Assembly (NCBI RefSeq): GCF_014873145.1
Contig: NZ_JADBEK010000001.1
Coordinates: forward strand, 3,844,001-3,908,000
Direction of reading: 5' to 3'
Length of the DNA stretch: 64,000 nt
From: Nonomuraea angiospora
Lineage (GTDB): Bacteria; Actinomycetota; Actinomycetes; Streptosporangiales; Streptosporangiaceae
The translations under genes and the position numbers were made by a program. Under the pieces are notes generated by a model. That model worked only from the letters and a program-made list of their open reading frames with translations, did not search any database and had not been told where the DNA came from. Each line of letters opens with the position of its first letter. Position 1 is the stretch's first letter. Positions 42,896 through 51,270 of the stretch are shown piece after piece.

Positions 42896-43834
42896 ATGTC
42901 TGTCACCTATGTCGGCTCCGGGCCGTACTGCTACGCCAACTCCCTCGCCATGCTCCTCGGTGCCGAGTCGCCGCCTCCCGCCGTGATCGAGGTCCTGACG
43001 GGCTCCCCCTACGGGATGCAGCTGATCGGCGGGCGCCTACCGGAGTTCGACCCGTTCGGCTGGGATCCCGAGATCGGGCTCGACGCCGCGATCGGCCTGC
43101 TCGGCCATGAGTGCGAGCGCGTGGACGGGGGAACGGCCGCGGCGGCGCTCGACCGGCTGCGCCGGGCCTGCCAGGACGGCCCGGTGCTGGCCGGGCCGCT
43201 CGATCTCGGCCTGCTGTCCTTCCAGCCCGGGTCGGGCAAGGCGATCGGCGCCGACCACTACGTGGTGGTGCTGGAGGTGGACGGCGACACCGTCCTCCTC
43301 CACGACCCGGAGGGCTACCCGTACGCCACGCTGCACGTCGACGCCTTCGCCGCGGCGTGGCGCGGAGAGCTGATCGACTACCTGAAGCGGCCGTTCCGGA
43401 TGCGGTACGGGTTCACCCGGCGGGAGCCGGTCACCCCGGAGGAGGCGCTGCGCCGCTCCCTGCCCGCCGGGGCGGCCTGGCTGGCCGGCCGGACGGACGT
43501 GGAGGTCCCGCCCGGCACGCTGGGGCAGGCGGAAGCCGCCGAGCGGACGGCCCGGCTGGTCGAGGAAGGGCTGGATCCCGAGATCAGGGTGTTGTGGCAG
43601 GAGTTCGCGGTGCGGGTGGGCGCCCGCCGTCTCAACGACCTGGCCGCCTGCCTGTCCTCCCTCGGCCTCGACGCGGGCGCGGCCGTCGCCACCGAGCAGG
43701 CCCGCCTCGTGGGGGGGCTGCAGGGTCCGCTCATGTCGGGCGACGACGCGGCGCTCGCGGCCGGCCTGCGCCGCCTCGCTCCGACGTACGAACGGCTGCG
43801 CGCCGCCCTGACCGCCGGCGACGGGGCTTCTTGA
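42896..43834 (+). CDS. BtrH-N-like (C39-type fold) protein
   Basis: The 312-residue protein starts at the ATG next to the MerR-like promoter. The family hallmark is YCYANSLAMLLG (Cys12, a possible nucleophile), and GADHYVVVLEVDGDTVLLHDPEGYP with the His/Asp pair follows. The BtrH N-terminal family includes an acyltransferase in butirosin biosynthesis, but most members are uncharacterised. A helical C-terminal half lies beyond 190. The function is not known. Confidence 0.75.
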   Translation: MSVTYVGSGPYCYANSLAMLLGAESPPPAVIEVLTGSPYGMQLIGGRLPEFDPFGWDPEIGLDAAIGLLGHECERVDGGTAAAALDRLRRACQDGPVLAGPLDLGLLSFQPGSGKAIGADHYVVVLEVDGDTVLLHDPEGYPYATLHVDAFAAAWRGELIDYLKRPFRMRYGFTRREPVTPEEALRRSLPAGAAWLAGRTDVEVPPGTLGQAEAAERTARLVEEGLDPEIRVLWQEFAVRVGARRLNDLAACLSSLGLDAGAAVATEQARLVGGLQGPLMSGDDAALAAGLRRLAPTYERLRAALTAGDGAS

Positions 43835-43851
43835 AGGGGTTGACCGCGCTC

Positions 43852-44796
43852 CTACCGCTGCGGTCCCGTCGTCCACGGCCGGAGCTTGTCGGGGTTACGT
43901 ACCGCCCAGATGCGCTTGATCCGGTCGTCCACGATGTCGAACGCCATCACCACCACGATGGCGCCGTCCTGCAGGGCGATCAGGCCGGGCTGGCCGTTGA
44001 CCGTGCGCTCCAGGATCGTCAGGTTGCCGAGCCTGCCGGTGAAAGTGACCAGGGGGCGTACGATCTGCTCCGCCCCCTGGACCGGGCGCAGCACGGCGCT
44101 GACGACGCCGCCGCCGTCGGCGATCGCCGTGGCGTCGGGGTCGAGGAGGTCGATGAGGGCCTTGATGTCCTTGGCCTCCCATGCCTGCTTGAAGTTCCTG
44201 ACGATGCCGGCCTGCCGGGCCGCCGGCGTCGCGGGAGCCCGCGAGGCGCCGATGCGGCGGCGGGCCGAGGAGGCCAGCTGCCGGCAGGCCGCCGGGGTAC
44301 GGCCGACGATCTCGGCCACTTCGGCGAAGGAGTAGCGGAAGACGTCGTGCAGGATGAACGCGACGCGCTCGGCCGGGGTCATCGACTCCAGCACGACCAG
44401 GAAGGCCATGTTGACCGACTCGTCGAGGGTGACGCGGTCGGCCGGGTCGACGGTGATGCCGTCCGACCGCCCGTTGATCCACTCCGCGGGTTCGGGTAGC
44501 GGCTCGGGGATCCATTCGCCCACGTAGGTCTCCCGCCGGGCCCGCGCCGAGGAGAGCACGTTGAGGCAGATGCGGCTGGCGACCTTGGTCAGCCAGGCGC
44601 CGGGAGCGGCGATGGCGTCCTGCTCCTGCCGGGACATGGCGTACCAGCGGGCGTAGGTCTCCTGGACGACGTCCTCGGCATCGGCCAGGGAGCCGAGCAG
44701 CCGGTACGCCAGATTGATCAGCTGCCGCCGCTCGCTCATGATCGCGCTCAGGCCCGGATCGAGCCGGCCGCCTCCTGGCTCGGACTGGATGGTCAT
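43852..44796 (-). CDS. sigJ: ECF41-type sigma factor (SigJ-like) with NTF2-like extension
   Basis: The 314-residue sigma factor has region 2 (LINLAYRLLGSLADAEDVVQETYARWY), region 4 (SFAEVAEIVGRTPAACRQLASSARRRIG) and the ECF41 linker WIPEPL (95-100). A SnoaL/NTF2-like C-terminal domain carries ADGGG and NPDKL (301-305), the two ECF41 marks. ECF41 proteins have no separate anti-sigma; the extension regulates the protein. It reads divergent from a flavin oxidoreductase with twin promoters, so this pair is a self-contained unit. A longer frame in the same strand is shadow. Confidence 0.93.
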   Translation of the reverse strand: MTIQSEPGGGRLDPGLSAIMSERRQLINLAYRLLGSLADAEDVVQETYARWYAMSRQEQDAIAAPGAWLTKVASRICLNVLSSARARRETYVGEWIPEPLPEPAEWINGRSDGITVDPADRVTLDESVNMAFLVVLESMTPAERVAFILHDVFRYSFAEVAEIVGRTPAACRQLASSARRRIGASRAPATPAARQAGIVRNFKQAWEAKDIKALIDLLDPDATAIADGGGVVSAVLRPVQGAEQIVRPLVTFTGRLGNLTILERTVNGQPGLIALQDGAIVVVMAFDIVDDRIKRIWAVRNPDKLRPWTTGPQR

Positions 44797-44837
44797 GGTG
44801 TCGCCGGCTCCCTTGGTCGCGTTCCGCCCTTACCGGT

Positions 44838-44866
44838 CCGACAAGACAGCGCGGCGAACTGTGAGG
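44838..44866 (-). promoter_or_regulatory. ECF41-type promoter of the sigma gene
   Basis: On the minus strand, CCTCACA, 16 bases, then TGTCGG ends 42 bases before the sigma ATG. The match in sequence and spacing to the divergent one is exact. Confidence 0.7.
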
Positions 44867-44877
44867 TGGGCGGGCCG

Positions 44878-44906
44878 CCTCACATTCCTGGGTGCTGCGC
44901 TGTCGG
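44878..44906 (+). promoter_or_regulatory. ECF41-type promoter of the oxidoreductase
   Basis: CCTCACA, 16 bases, TGTCGG, identical in both boxes and spacing to the divergent promoter. The known ECF41 motif is TGTCACA with a 16-base spacer and CGTC, so TCACA and GTC are shared. The boxes lie 33 bases before the oxidoreductase ATG. Confidence 0.7.
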
Positions 44907-44938
44907 ATCAGTGAGCCACGGAGAAGGGAAACCTCGCC

Positions 44939-46132
44939 ATGTCCACACCCGAACACCGCACCCTCAACAAGGTCGTCGTCATCGGCGGCGGCTATGCCGG
45001 AACGCTGGCGGCCAACCATCTGCGGTTGCGCTCCGACGTCGAGATCACGCTGGTCAATCCGCGCCCGGAGTTCGTCGAACGAGTGCGGCTGCACCAGTTC
45101 GTGGCCGGCACCAGGGAGGCCACGGTGGACTACGGCACGCTGCTCGGCGACGGCATCCGGCTGGTCGTCGACAGCGCCACGCGCATCGACGCCGCCACCC
45201 GTACGGTGCGGCTGGCGTCGGGCCGCGCGCTGGACTACGACTACGTCATCTACGCCGTCGGCAGCACCGGGGCGATACCGTCCTCGGTGCCCGGGGCGGC
45301 CGAGTTCGCGTTCGACCTCGCGGAGTTCGAGCCCGCGCGGCGGCTGCGCGCCAGGCTGGCGGAGGTGCCCCTCGACGCGCCGGTCACCGTGGTCGGCGGC
45401 GGGTTGACCGGCATCGAGACGGCCGCCGAGCTGGCCGAGCAAGGGCGCGCGGTCACGCTGGTGTGCGGCCGGGCCCTGGCGCCGTCGTTCGGCGCGCCCG
45501 CGCGCCGGGCCATGGCCACGTGGCTGTCCCGGCACCGGGTGGAGGTGCTCGAGGACGACCTGGTGCGCGAGGTCCGGCCGGACGCGGTCGTCCTCGCCGG
45601 CGGCGGGGTACGCGCGAGCGAGCTGACCATCTGGGCGGGCGGCTTCGGCGTGCCGCGGCTGGCGGCCGCGAGCGGGCTGCGTACCGACGAGCTCGGCCGG
45701 CTGCTCACCGACGAGACGCTGACCAGCGTCGACGACGACCGCATCGTCGCGACCGGCGACGCCGCCGCACCCTCCGGCCGGCCGCTGCGGATGAGCTGCT
45801 ACGCCGCAGGCCCGCTCGGCGCGCAGGCCGCCGACACCGTGCTGAGCCGCATCGCCGGCACCGAACCGGCGGTGATCGGCCTGGCCTTCTCGGGGGCGTG
45901 CGTCAGCCTCGGCCGGAGCGCCGGCATCCGGCAGCTCGCCCGCAAGGACGACACCGCGGTGAACCTGTACGTCGGCGGCCGCATGGGCGCGGCGATCAAG
46001 GAGGTGACCTGCAACTTCGCGGTGAAGAGGATCCGCCGCGAGGCCCGCAGGCCGGGCTCTCTCTTCTGGGTGAAGGGCGGCCCGCGTCCGGAGCAGCCGG
46101 AGCCCGCTCCGCGAGGGCTCACGACCCCGTGA
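44939..46132 (+). CDS. FAD-dependent NAD(P) oxidoreductase (NDH-2-like)
   Basis: The 397-residue protein has two dinucleotide folds: GGGYAG at 16-21 (FAD) and VVGGGLTGIETAAELAEQG for NAD(P). The third motif is DDDRIVATGDAAAP. Its C-terminus carries a basic stretch (KRIRREARR) and may attach to the membrane. It is the expected ECF41 partner (an oxidoreductase of the COE group). The ATG follows GGAGAAGGG. Confidence 0.9.
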   Translation: MSTPEHRTLNKVVVIGGGYAGTLAANHLRLRSDVEITLVNPRPEFVERVRLHQFVAGTREATVDYGTLLGDGIRLVVDSATRIDAATRTVRLASGRALDYDYVIYAVGSTGAIPSSVPGAAEFAFDLAEFEPARRLRARLAEVPLDAPVTVVGGGLTGIETAAELAEQGRAVTLVCGRALAPSFGAPARRAMATWLSRHRVEVLEDDLVREVRPDAVVLAGGGVRASELTIWAGGFGVPRLAAASGLRTDELGRLLTDETLTSVDDDRIVATGDAAAPSGRPLRMSCYAAGPLGAQAADTVLSRIAGTEPAVIGLAFSGACVSLGRSAGIRQLARKDDTAVNLYVGGRMGAAIKEVTCNFAVKRIRREARRPGSLFWVKGGPRPEQPEPAPRGLTTP

Positions 46133-46194
46133 ACGCCGCTACCCGCTGGGGCGTCTTCCTCGGCCACCCACGGGCTGCCGCCGATCGCGCGGGC

Positions 46195-47160
46195 TTATGG
46201 GGCTGGGATGCCCAGCAGGTGGTCCGCCCGTTCCGTGCGCAGGTGAAGCGCCGTCCGGCCCTGGCGCCGCGTCGACACGAGACCCGCCCCTCGCAGCGCG
46301 CCCAGATGTTGCGAGACCGCGCTCGGGGTGATGCCCAGGCGGGCGGCCAGTGCCGCGGTCGTCCGGGGCTCGGCCAGGGCGGCGAGCAGCTCCGTCCTCG
46401 TGCGCCCCAGCACCGGGGCCAGGCCCGCCGGCGTCGGCGGGGGCGCCTCCCAGAGCAGGCCGACGCCCACCGCCGGATAGCGGATCGACGCGGCGGCGAC
46501 GGGGGACTTGTCGACGCCCACGTCCGGCCAGTTGAAGATGCTCGGCAGCAGGACCAGGCCCTGCCCACCGGTGTCCACGGTGTAGACGGCGGGCGAGGCG
46601 CGGCGGCCGTGCACCACCAGCTGGCCGCCGTCCCAGGCGAGGTCCCGGTGCAGCTCGGCGAACAGCGCCTGCACTCCGCCGTCCACCAGCGTGAGCGCCC
46701 GCTTGGCGACGTCGGCCTCCAGCACCGCCCGCATCCGCCCCCACTGCGGAGCGATCAGCAGCTCGTGGCAGCGGTGGAGCGCTTGCGCCAGCCGGGGCAG
46801 GACCGTCGCCGGCTCGGGGGCCTCCTCGTCCGGCACGCCCAGAACCGCGCCGTACTCACGCCGGAAGAAGCGCTCCCCCGTGGCCCGCAGCAGCTCCAGC
46901 TCCATGGCCATCGAAGGCAGCCGCTCCTGCGGCACCGGGAACAGGAACGACGGCATGGGCCCCGCGACAAGCGCCCGCAGCAGCGGCAGCTCGCGCTCGT
47001 CCGCGATCAGCGGGCGTGCCCGGCGCACCCAGGACCGGTGCACCGCGTGCCCGCCCGTGCCCAGCAGGATCCGCAGCGCCAGCACCGTCTCCCCCAGCGG
47101 CGAGACCGCGAACCGCACCCTGGCCACCGACGCCGCGGTGAACCTGATCTCGACCGCCAT
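46195..47160 (-). CDS. DUF5937/ArsR-family winged-helix regulator
   Basis: The 321-residue protein has an N-terminal DUF5937-like effector domain (MAVEIRFTAASVARVRFAVSPLGETVLALRIL) and a C-terminal ArsR-type HTH (RTRTELLAALAEPRTTAALAARLGITPSAVSQHLGALRGAGLV). It diverges from the alpha/beta hydrolase and probably controls it. A longer start at 47169 is possible. Confidence 0.9.
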   Translation of the reverse strand: MAVEIRFTAASVARVRFAVSPLGETVLALRILLGTGGHAVHRSWVRRARPLIADERELPLLRALVAGPMPSFLFPVPQERLPSMAMELELLRATGERFFRREYGAVLGVPDEEAPEPATVLPRLAQALHRCHELLIAPQWGRMRAVLEADVAKRALTLVDGGVQALFAELHRDLAWDGGQLVVHGRRASPAVYTVDTGGQGLVLLPSIFNWPDVGVDKSPVAAASIRYPAVGVGLLWEAPPPTPAGLAPVLGRTRTELLAALAEPRTTAALAARLGITPSAVSQHLGALRGAGLVSTRRQGRTALHLRTERADHLLGIPAP

Positions 47161-47182
47161 CCGTCCCACCCATCATGTAGCT

Positions 47183-47201
47183 GTGGCTGAACGATAGCCA
47201 C
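47183..47201. promoter_or_regulatory. Operator-like dyad between the ArsR-type regulator and the hydrolase
   Basis: GTGGCT and AGCCAC form a perfect 6-bp inverted repeat with a 7-base spacer, 23 bases from the regulator start and 30 from the hydrolase start. Confidence 0.5.
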
Positions 47202-47230
47202 CGCCGCCGTCACCCCCCAGGCTGCGGGGC

Positions 47231-48067
47231 ATGGAATTCTTCACCTCCTACGACGGGACCGAGCTGAGCTACCACGTGTCCGGGGACGGCGCGCCGGTGG
47301 TCTGCCTGCCCGGCGGGCCGACGGCCTCCGCCTACCTCGGCGACCTCGGCGGCCTGTCCGGGCACCGGCAGTTGATCATGCTGGACCCGCGCGGCACCGG
47401 CCGGTCCGCGAAGCCTCGAGACAGCGCGTCCTTGCGCTGTGACCGGCTCGTCGCCGACGTGGAGGCCCTGCGCGCGCACCTGGGCCTGGACCGGATGGAC
47501 CTGCTCGCGCACTGCGCCGGTGCGAATCCGGCCACGCAGTACGCGGCCCGCCATCCGCGGCGCGTCAGCCGGCTCGCGCTGATCACACCGAGCGTGCGAG
47601 CCGTCGGCATCGCGATCTCGGGTGACCTCCGGCGCGAGACGGCTCGGCTGCGCCGCGGCGAGCCGTGGTTCCCGGAGGCGTTCGCGGCCCTTGAGGCGAT
47701 CGTGGCGGGCCGGGCCACGGACGGCAACTGGCACGCCGTCGCGCCGTTCTCCTACGGCCGGTGGGACGAGGCGGCGCGGGCCCATCACGCGGCGGATGCG
47801 GAGCAGCAGGACCCGGAGGTCATGGCGGCCTTCGGCGCCCCGGGCGCCTTCGACCCGGACGCCACGCGCGCCGCGCTCGCCCGGTTCGCGCCGCCCGTAC
47901 TGGTGCTCGCCGGAGAGGTCGATCTGGCGGCGCCTCCGCCGGCCATGGCAGAGTTCGCCGGGCTGTTCCCGGACGCCGGACTCGTCATACAGCCGCGAGC
48001 CGGGCACTTCCCGTGGCTCGACGACGCCGACGGCTTCAGGTCCGCCGTCGCGGCGTTCCTGGAGTAG
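47231..48067 (+). CDS. Alpha/beta hydrolase with Cys in the nucleophile elbow
   Basis: The 278-residue protein resembles the proline-iminopeptidase-like hydrolases (LDPRGTGRSAKP, AARHP). The elbow is LLAHCAGAN at 92-100, with Cys95 where Ser is usual; Asp231 and His259 (RAGHFPW) complete the triad. Cys is the nucleophile in dienelactone hydrolases, so activity is plausible. It is transcribed opposite a DUF5937 regulator. Confidence 0.88.
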   Translation: MEFFTSYDGTELSYHVSGDGAPVVCLPGGPTASAYLGDLGGLSGHRQLIMLDPRGTGRSAKPRDSASLRCDRLVADVEALRAHLGLDRMDLLAHCAGANPATQYAARHPRRVSRLALITPSVRAVGIAISGDLRRETARLRRGEPWFPEAFAALEAIVAGRATDGNWHAVAPFSYGRWDEAARAHHAADAEQQDPEVMAAFGAPGAFDPDATRAALARFAPPVLVLAGEVDLAAPPPAMAEFAGLFPDAGLVIQPRAGHFPWLDDADGFRSAVAAFLE

Positions 48068-48075
48068 GCGACGCG

Positions 48076-49122
48076 TCAGGCCGGCGGCGGGCCGCTGCTC
48101 TCCCGCACGATGAGCTCCGGCTCGTTCCAGGCCGGGAGGGACAGTGCGGCCTCCGGCTGCAGCCGGCGGAGCAGCAGGCCGAAGCACGCGCGGCCCAGGC
48201 CCTCGAAGTCGAGCCGTACGGTGGTGAGCGAGGGGTGCAGGTAGGCCGACGCCGGGGTGTCATCGAAGCCGACCACACTGAGGTCGCCCGGAATGTCCCG
48301 GCCGGCTTCGCGCGCGGCCCGCATGACGCCCAGGGCGAGGTCGTCGTTGCCGCACAGGATGGCGGTCACCGAGCGGTCCGCCAGCAGGGAGCGCACCGCG
48401 AGGTATCCGGAGCGGGGAGTCCAGCCGCCGCGCAGAGGCTCGGGCACGGGGCGTCCGGCGGCCCGCAGCGCGTCCTGCCAGCCACGGGTCCGCTGCGGAA
48501 GCGCGCTGGTGGAGGACGGGATGGCCACGTAGTGGACGGTCTGGTGTCCCAGACTCAGCAGGTGGCGCGTCGCGTGGGCCGCCGCGGCCCGGTCGTCCAG
48601 CCAGACCTGCCACGGGTCGCCGCCCGAGCCGTCGTCGGGGCGTTCGACGGCGGCCGTCACCGGCACGTCCGGCGGCAGCTCGCGGAGCGCCCGCTCGCCG
48701 GGGTCGTCGTAGGCGATCACCATGACGGGCTCCTGGGGCCGGTTGAGCCGCAGGGCGACGTCCGTGTTGCTCGTGCCGGGCCCCAGCACGCTGATGCCCA
48801 CCGAGAAGCCGGCCGCCCTGGCCGCCTCCTCCATGCCGCGCAGCGTGGCCGCCGCGCCGAACAGGGCGGTGTCGGAGGTCAGCACGGTGACCGAGCTCAC
48901 CGGGCCACCGGCCAGCGTGCGGGCGAGCCGGTTGGGGCGGTAGCCGAGCTCGGCGATGACCTGCATCACCTTGGCCCGGGTCGACTCGCTCACGCGGGTC
49001 TTGCCGTTGATGACGCGGGAGACCGTCTGCTGGGAGACGCCGGCCACCCGGGCGACGTCCCAGATGCTCGCGGACCGGGCGGGAGGAGTGTCGTTCGGTG
49101 GCGTGTGACCGGTAACTCCCAT
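48076..49122 (-). CDS. LacI-family regulator of the sugar operon
   Basis: The 348-residue protein has the LacI HTH (SIWDVARVAGVSQQTVSRVINGKTRVSESTRAKV) and a sugar-binding core ending with VVGFDDTPASAYLHPSLTTVRLDFEGLG. It lies 80 bases after the GH68 gene and is co-oriented, so it may be the last gene of the sugar operon. I chose the ATG giving MGVTGH. Confidence 0.9.
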   Translation of the reverse strand: MGVTGHTPPNDTPPARSASIWDVARVAGVSQQTVSRVINGKTRVSESTRAKVMQVIAELGYRPNRLARTLAGGPVSSVTVLTSDTALFGAAATLRGMEEAARAAGFSVGISVLGPGTSNTDVALRLNRPQEPVMVIAYDDPGERALRELPPDVPVTAAVERPDDGSGGDPWQVWLDDRAAAAHATRHLLSLGHQTVHYVAIPSSTSALPQRTRGWQDALRAAGRPVPEPLRGGWTPRSGYLAVRSLLADRSVTAILCGNDDLALGVMRAAREAGRDIPGDLSVVGFDDTPASAYLHPSLTTVRLDFEGLGRACFGLLLRRLQPEAALSLPAWNEPELIVRESSGPPPA

Positions 49123-49202
49123 GGTCCGAAGCCTACTTGATGGCGGTGTCCCGCGCCCTCGACGAGCCCGGCCGGCCCGCGATGCCGGTGCCGGCGGGCG
49201 GT

Positions 49203-50330
49203 TCATCGTCCGATGGAGGTCGCCGTCCCGTTCAGGGTGAGCTTGAGGATCGGGGCGATGGTGCCGCCGAAGCCGGCTCGTGCCTGCGCGGCCGGCGCGG
49301 ATCGGAGGTCCACGCCCGGGAAGGACCGGTAGTTGGCGAAGCTGACCACGTGGAGATCCGGCAGCACCAGCCAGGCGTAGGCCTGGTCCGGCTCGGCGCG
49401 GGGGTTACGGAGCACGAGCCCGGACCCGTTGAGCGGCTCGTACGGCCCCGTCAGGCTGGGCGCGGCGAAGCCGTAGAGCCCGGTGGGCGCGGAGCCGTCC
49501 GGGTGGAAGGTGTGGCGCTGGGTGGAGAAGAAGAGGTAGTACCGCGACCGGTGGACGACGATGTGCGGCCGTTCCAGCTCGTGGTTGATGCCCTCGGCCA
49601 CGAGCAGCGGCGGCAGCAGGGACCAGGCGCCGTCCCGGGTCCCGGCCAGGGCGATGGCGCCGCCGAAACGGTCGCCTTCCGCGACGGACGCGGCGATGAG
49701 CAGGTATTCGCGCCCGTCCGCCGGGTCGCGGAACCAGCCAGGATCGCGAAATGCCCGGATACGTCCCGGTGCCCCGGTGGTCTCCTCGGCCGGCAGGTAC
49801 ATGAGGCCGTCCGAGCGGAGGAGCTCACGGTGCCCGGCGCCGGGGTCCAGCAGGATTTCGCGCCCGTCGGCGACCAGGGCGGGACGGGTCTCGACGACGC
49901 GCTGCCGGAACGTCGGGGGCGTCTCCCCTCGCCGTCCGGCGGCCGTGTAGAACACCGACACGGTGCCGTCGGGGCGGCGGACCGCCGACCCCGACCATTC
50001 GCGGCTGCCCGGCGAGGCCCCGTCGGCGAACGCGTGTCCCAGGTCCGCCCACCTGTCGCCGTCCTTGGCGAGCAGGCGGATGCGGGCCTGGTCGTGGCGT
50101 TCCTCGGGGTGACCGAGGATCGGCGCCGACAGCGCCATCCACAGCTCCTGGCCGCTGATCACGCAGGTCGAGCCGTCTTCCTCCTGGACGGGCCACAGGT
50201 CCCACAGGTCGTGGTCCGGCAGGATCCGGGGCATGGCCGCGAAGTCGATGACGGGTGCCGTGGTCGCGGCGGCGTCGGCGAGCAGCTCCAGGTGGCGCCG
50301 CGTCCAGCGGGCCGGCCGGCCGGCGCTCAT
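49203..50330 (-). CDS. GH68-like fructosidase/levansucrase-type enzyme, no signal peptide
   Basis: The 375-residue protein has the GH68 catalytic set: Asp44 in LWDLWPVQ (nucleophile), Asp196 in FRDPGW (transition-state stabiliser) and Glu253 in ELERPH (acid/base), with EWSGSA. Most GH68 enzymes are secreted sucrose transfructosylases; this one has no signal peptide and lies next to a sugar importer. It may hydrolyse imported sucrose or a related fructoside inside the cell. GGGAG precedes the ATG. Confidence 0.85.
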   Translation of the reverse strand: MSAGRPARWTRRHLELLADAAATTAPVIDFAAMPRILPDHDLWDLWPVQEEDGSTCVISGQELWMALSAPILGHPEERHDQARIRLLAKDGDRWADLGHAFADGASPGSREWSGSAVRRPDGTVSVFYTAAGRRGETPPTFRQRVVETRPALVADGREILLDPGAGHRELLRSDGLMYLPAEETTGAPGRIRAFRDPGWFRDPADGREYLLIAASVAEGDRFGGAIALAGTRDGAWSLLPPLLVAEGINHELERPHIVVHRSRYYLFFSTQRHTFHPDGSAPTGLYGFAAPSLTGPYEPLNGSGLVLRNPRAEPDQAYAWLVLPDLHVVSFANYRSFPGVDLRSAPAAQARAGFGGTIAPILKLTLNGTATSIGR

Positions 50331-50445
50331 GCGGCTCCCGGCCCACGGCGCGGGCCCGTTTCCGTCGGATCCGGCACAGCGTTGAGTCGCCCTGGTGTGG
50401 GCATGCTTACAACCTTCCTTTCAGCAGTGTCGCGTTTCATCGCCG

Positions 50446-51270
50446 TCAGCCCTTCAGTGAGCCCTGGAGCAGGGCCTTGACGAAGTGCCGCTGGAAGATG
50501 AGGAAGATCACGAGCGTGGGGGTCAGGATCAGCAGCGACCCGGCGCACAGCAGCGGGATGTCGGTGCCCCACTGTCCCTGGAAGGCGCCCAGGGCGCCGG
50601 ACATCGTGCGCTTGGTCGGGTCGTCGACCAGGACGATGGCCAGCAGGAACTGGTTCCAGGTCCACAGGAACAGCAGGATGCCCAGGGACGAGATCGCCGG
50701 CATGGCCAGGGGGACGTGGATGCGCCGGAACAACTGCCAGACGTTGGCCCCGTCCATCCGCGCGCTCTCCGACAGCTCCCCGGGCATGTTGACGAAGTGC
50801 GCGCGCATCCAGAAGACGGAGAACGGCATGAACAGGCCGATGAGCGGCAGGATGATCGCCCAGCGCGTGTTGAGCAGGCCCATGTCGCGGATCTGGTAGT
50901 ACAGCGGCGTGATGATGCCCTCGAAGGGCAGCGTCAGGCCGAGCACGAACAGCAGGAAGATCACCCGGCCGCCGATGACGCGCAGGTGGCCGATGGCGAA
51001 GCCGGCCATCGTCGCCAGCACGATGGAGATCGGGACCACGCCCAGCACGATGAGGACGCTCGACTTCAGCAGCTCGCCCATGTTCGCGGCCCGGAAGGCG
51101 GCCAGGAAGTTGCCCCACTGGGGGTCGGCCGGCCAGGCCAGCCCGGCCGGGTAGCTGCCCGAGGGGTGCAGGGCGGTGACGAACAGGCTGAGGAACGGCA
51201 GGAGGGTGATCGCCATCATGGCGATGAGCAGCAGCCTGCCGGTCCAGGACTCCCGACCCGAGGTGATCAT
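50446..51270 (-). CDS. Sugar ABC transporter permease (MalG-like)
   Basis: The 274-residue protein has six hydrophobic helices and the EAA loop ESARMDGANVWQLFRRIHVPLAMP, which contacts an ATPase. The ATG overlaps the upstream permease stop by 4 bases. No ATPase gene is in the window, so a shared MsiK-type subunit, common in actinomycetes, probably serves it. Confidence 0.93.
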   Translation of the reverse strand: MITSGRESWTGRLLLIAMMAITLLPFLSLFVTALHPSGSYPAGLAWPADPQWGNFLAAFRAANMGELLKSSVLIVLGVVPISIVLATMAGFAIGHLRVIGGRVIFLLFVLGLTLPFEGIITPLYYQIRDMGLLNTRWAIILPLIGLFMPFSVFWMRAHFVNMPGELSESARMDGANVWQLFRRIHVPLAMPAISSLGILLFLWTWNQFLLAIVLVDDPTKRTMSGALGAFQGQWGTDIPLLCAGSLLILTPTLVIFLIFQRHFVKALLQGSLKG

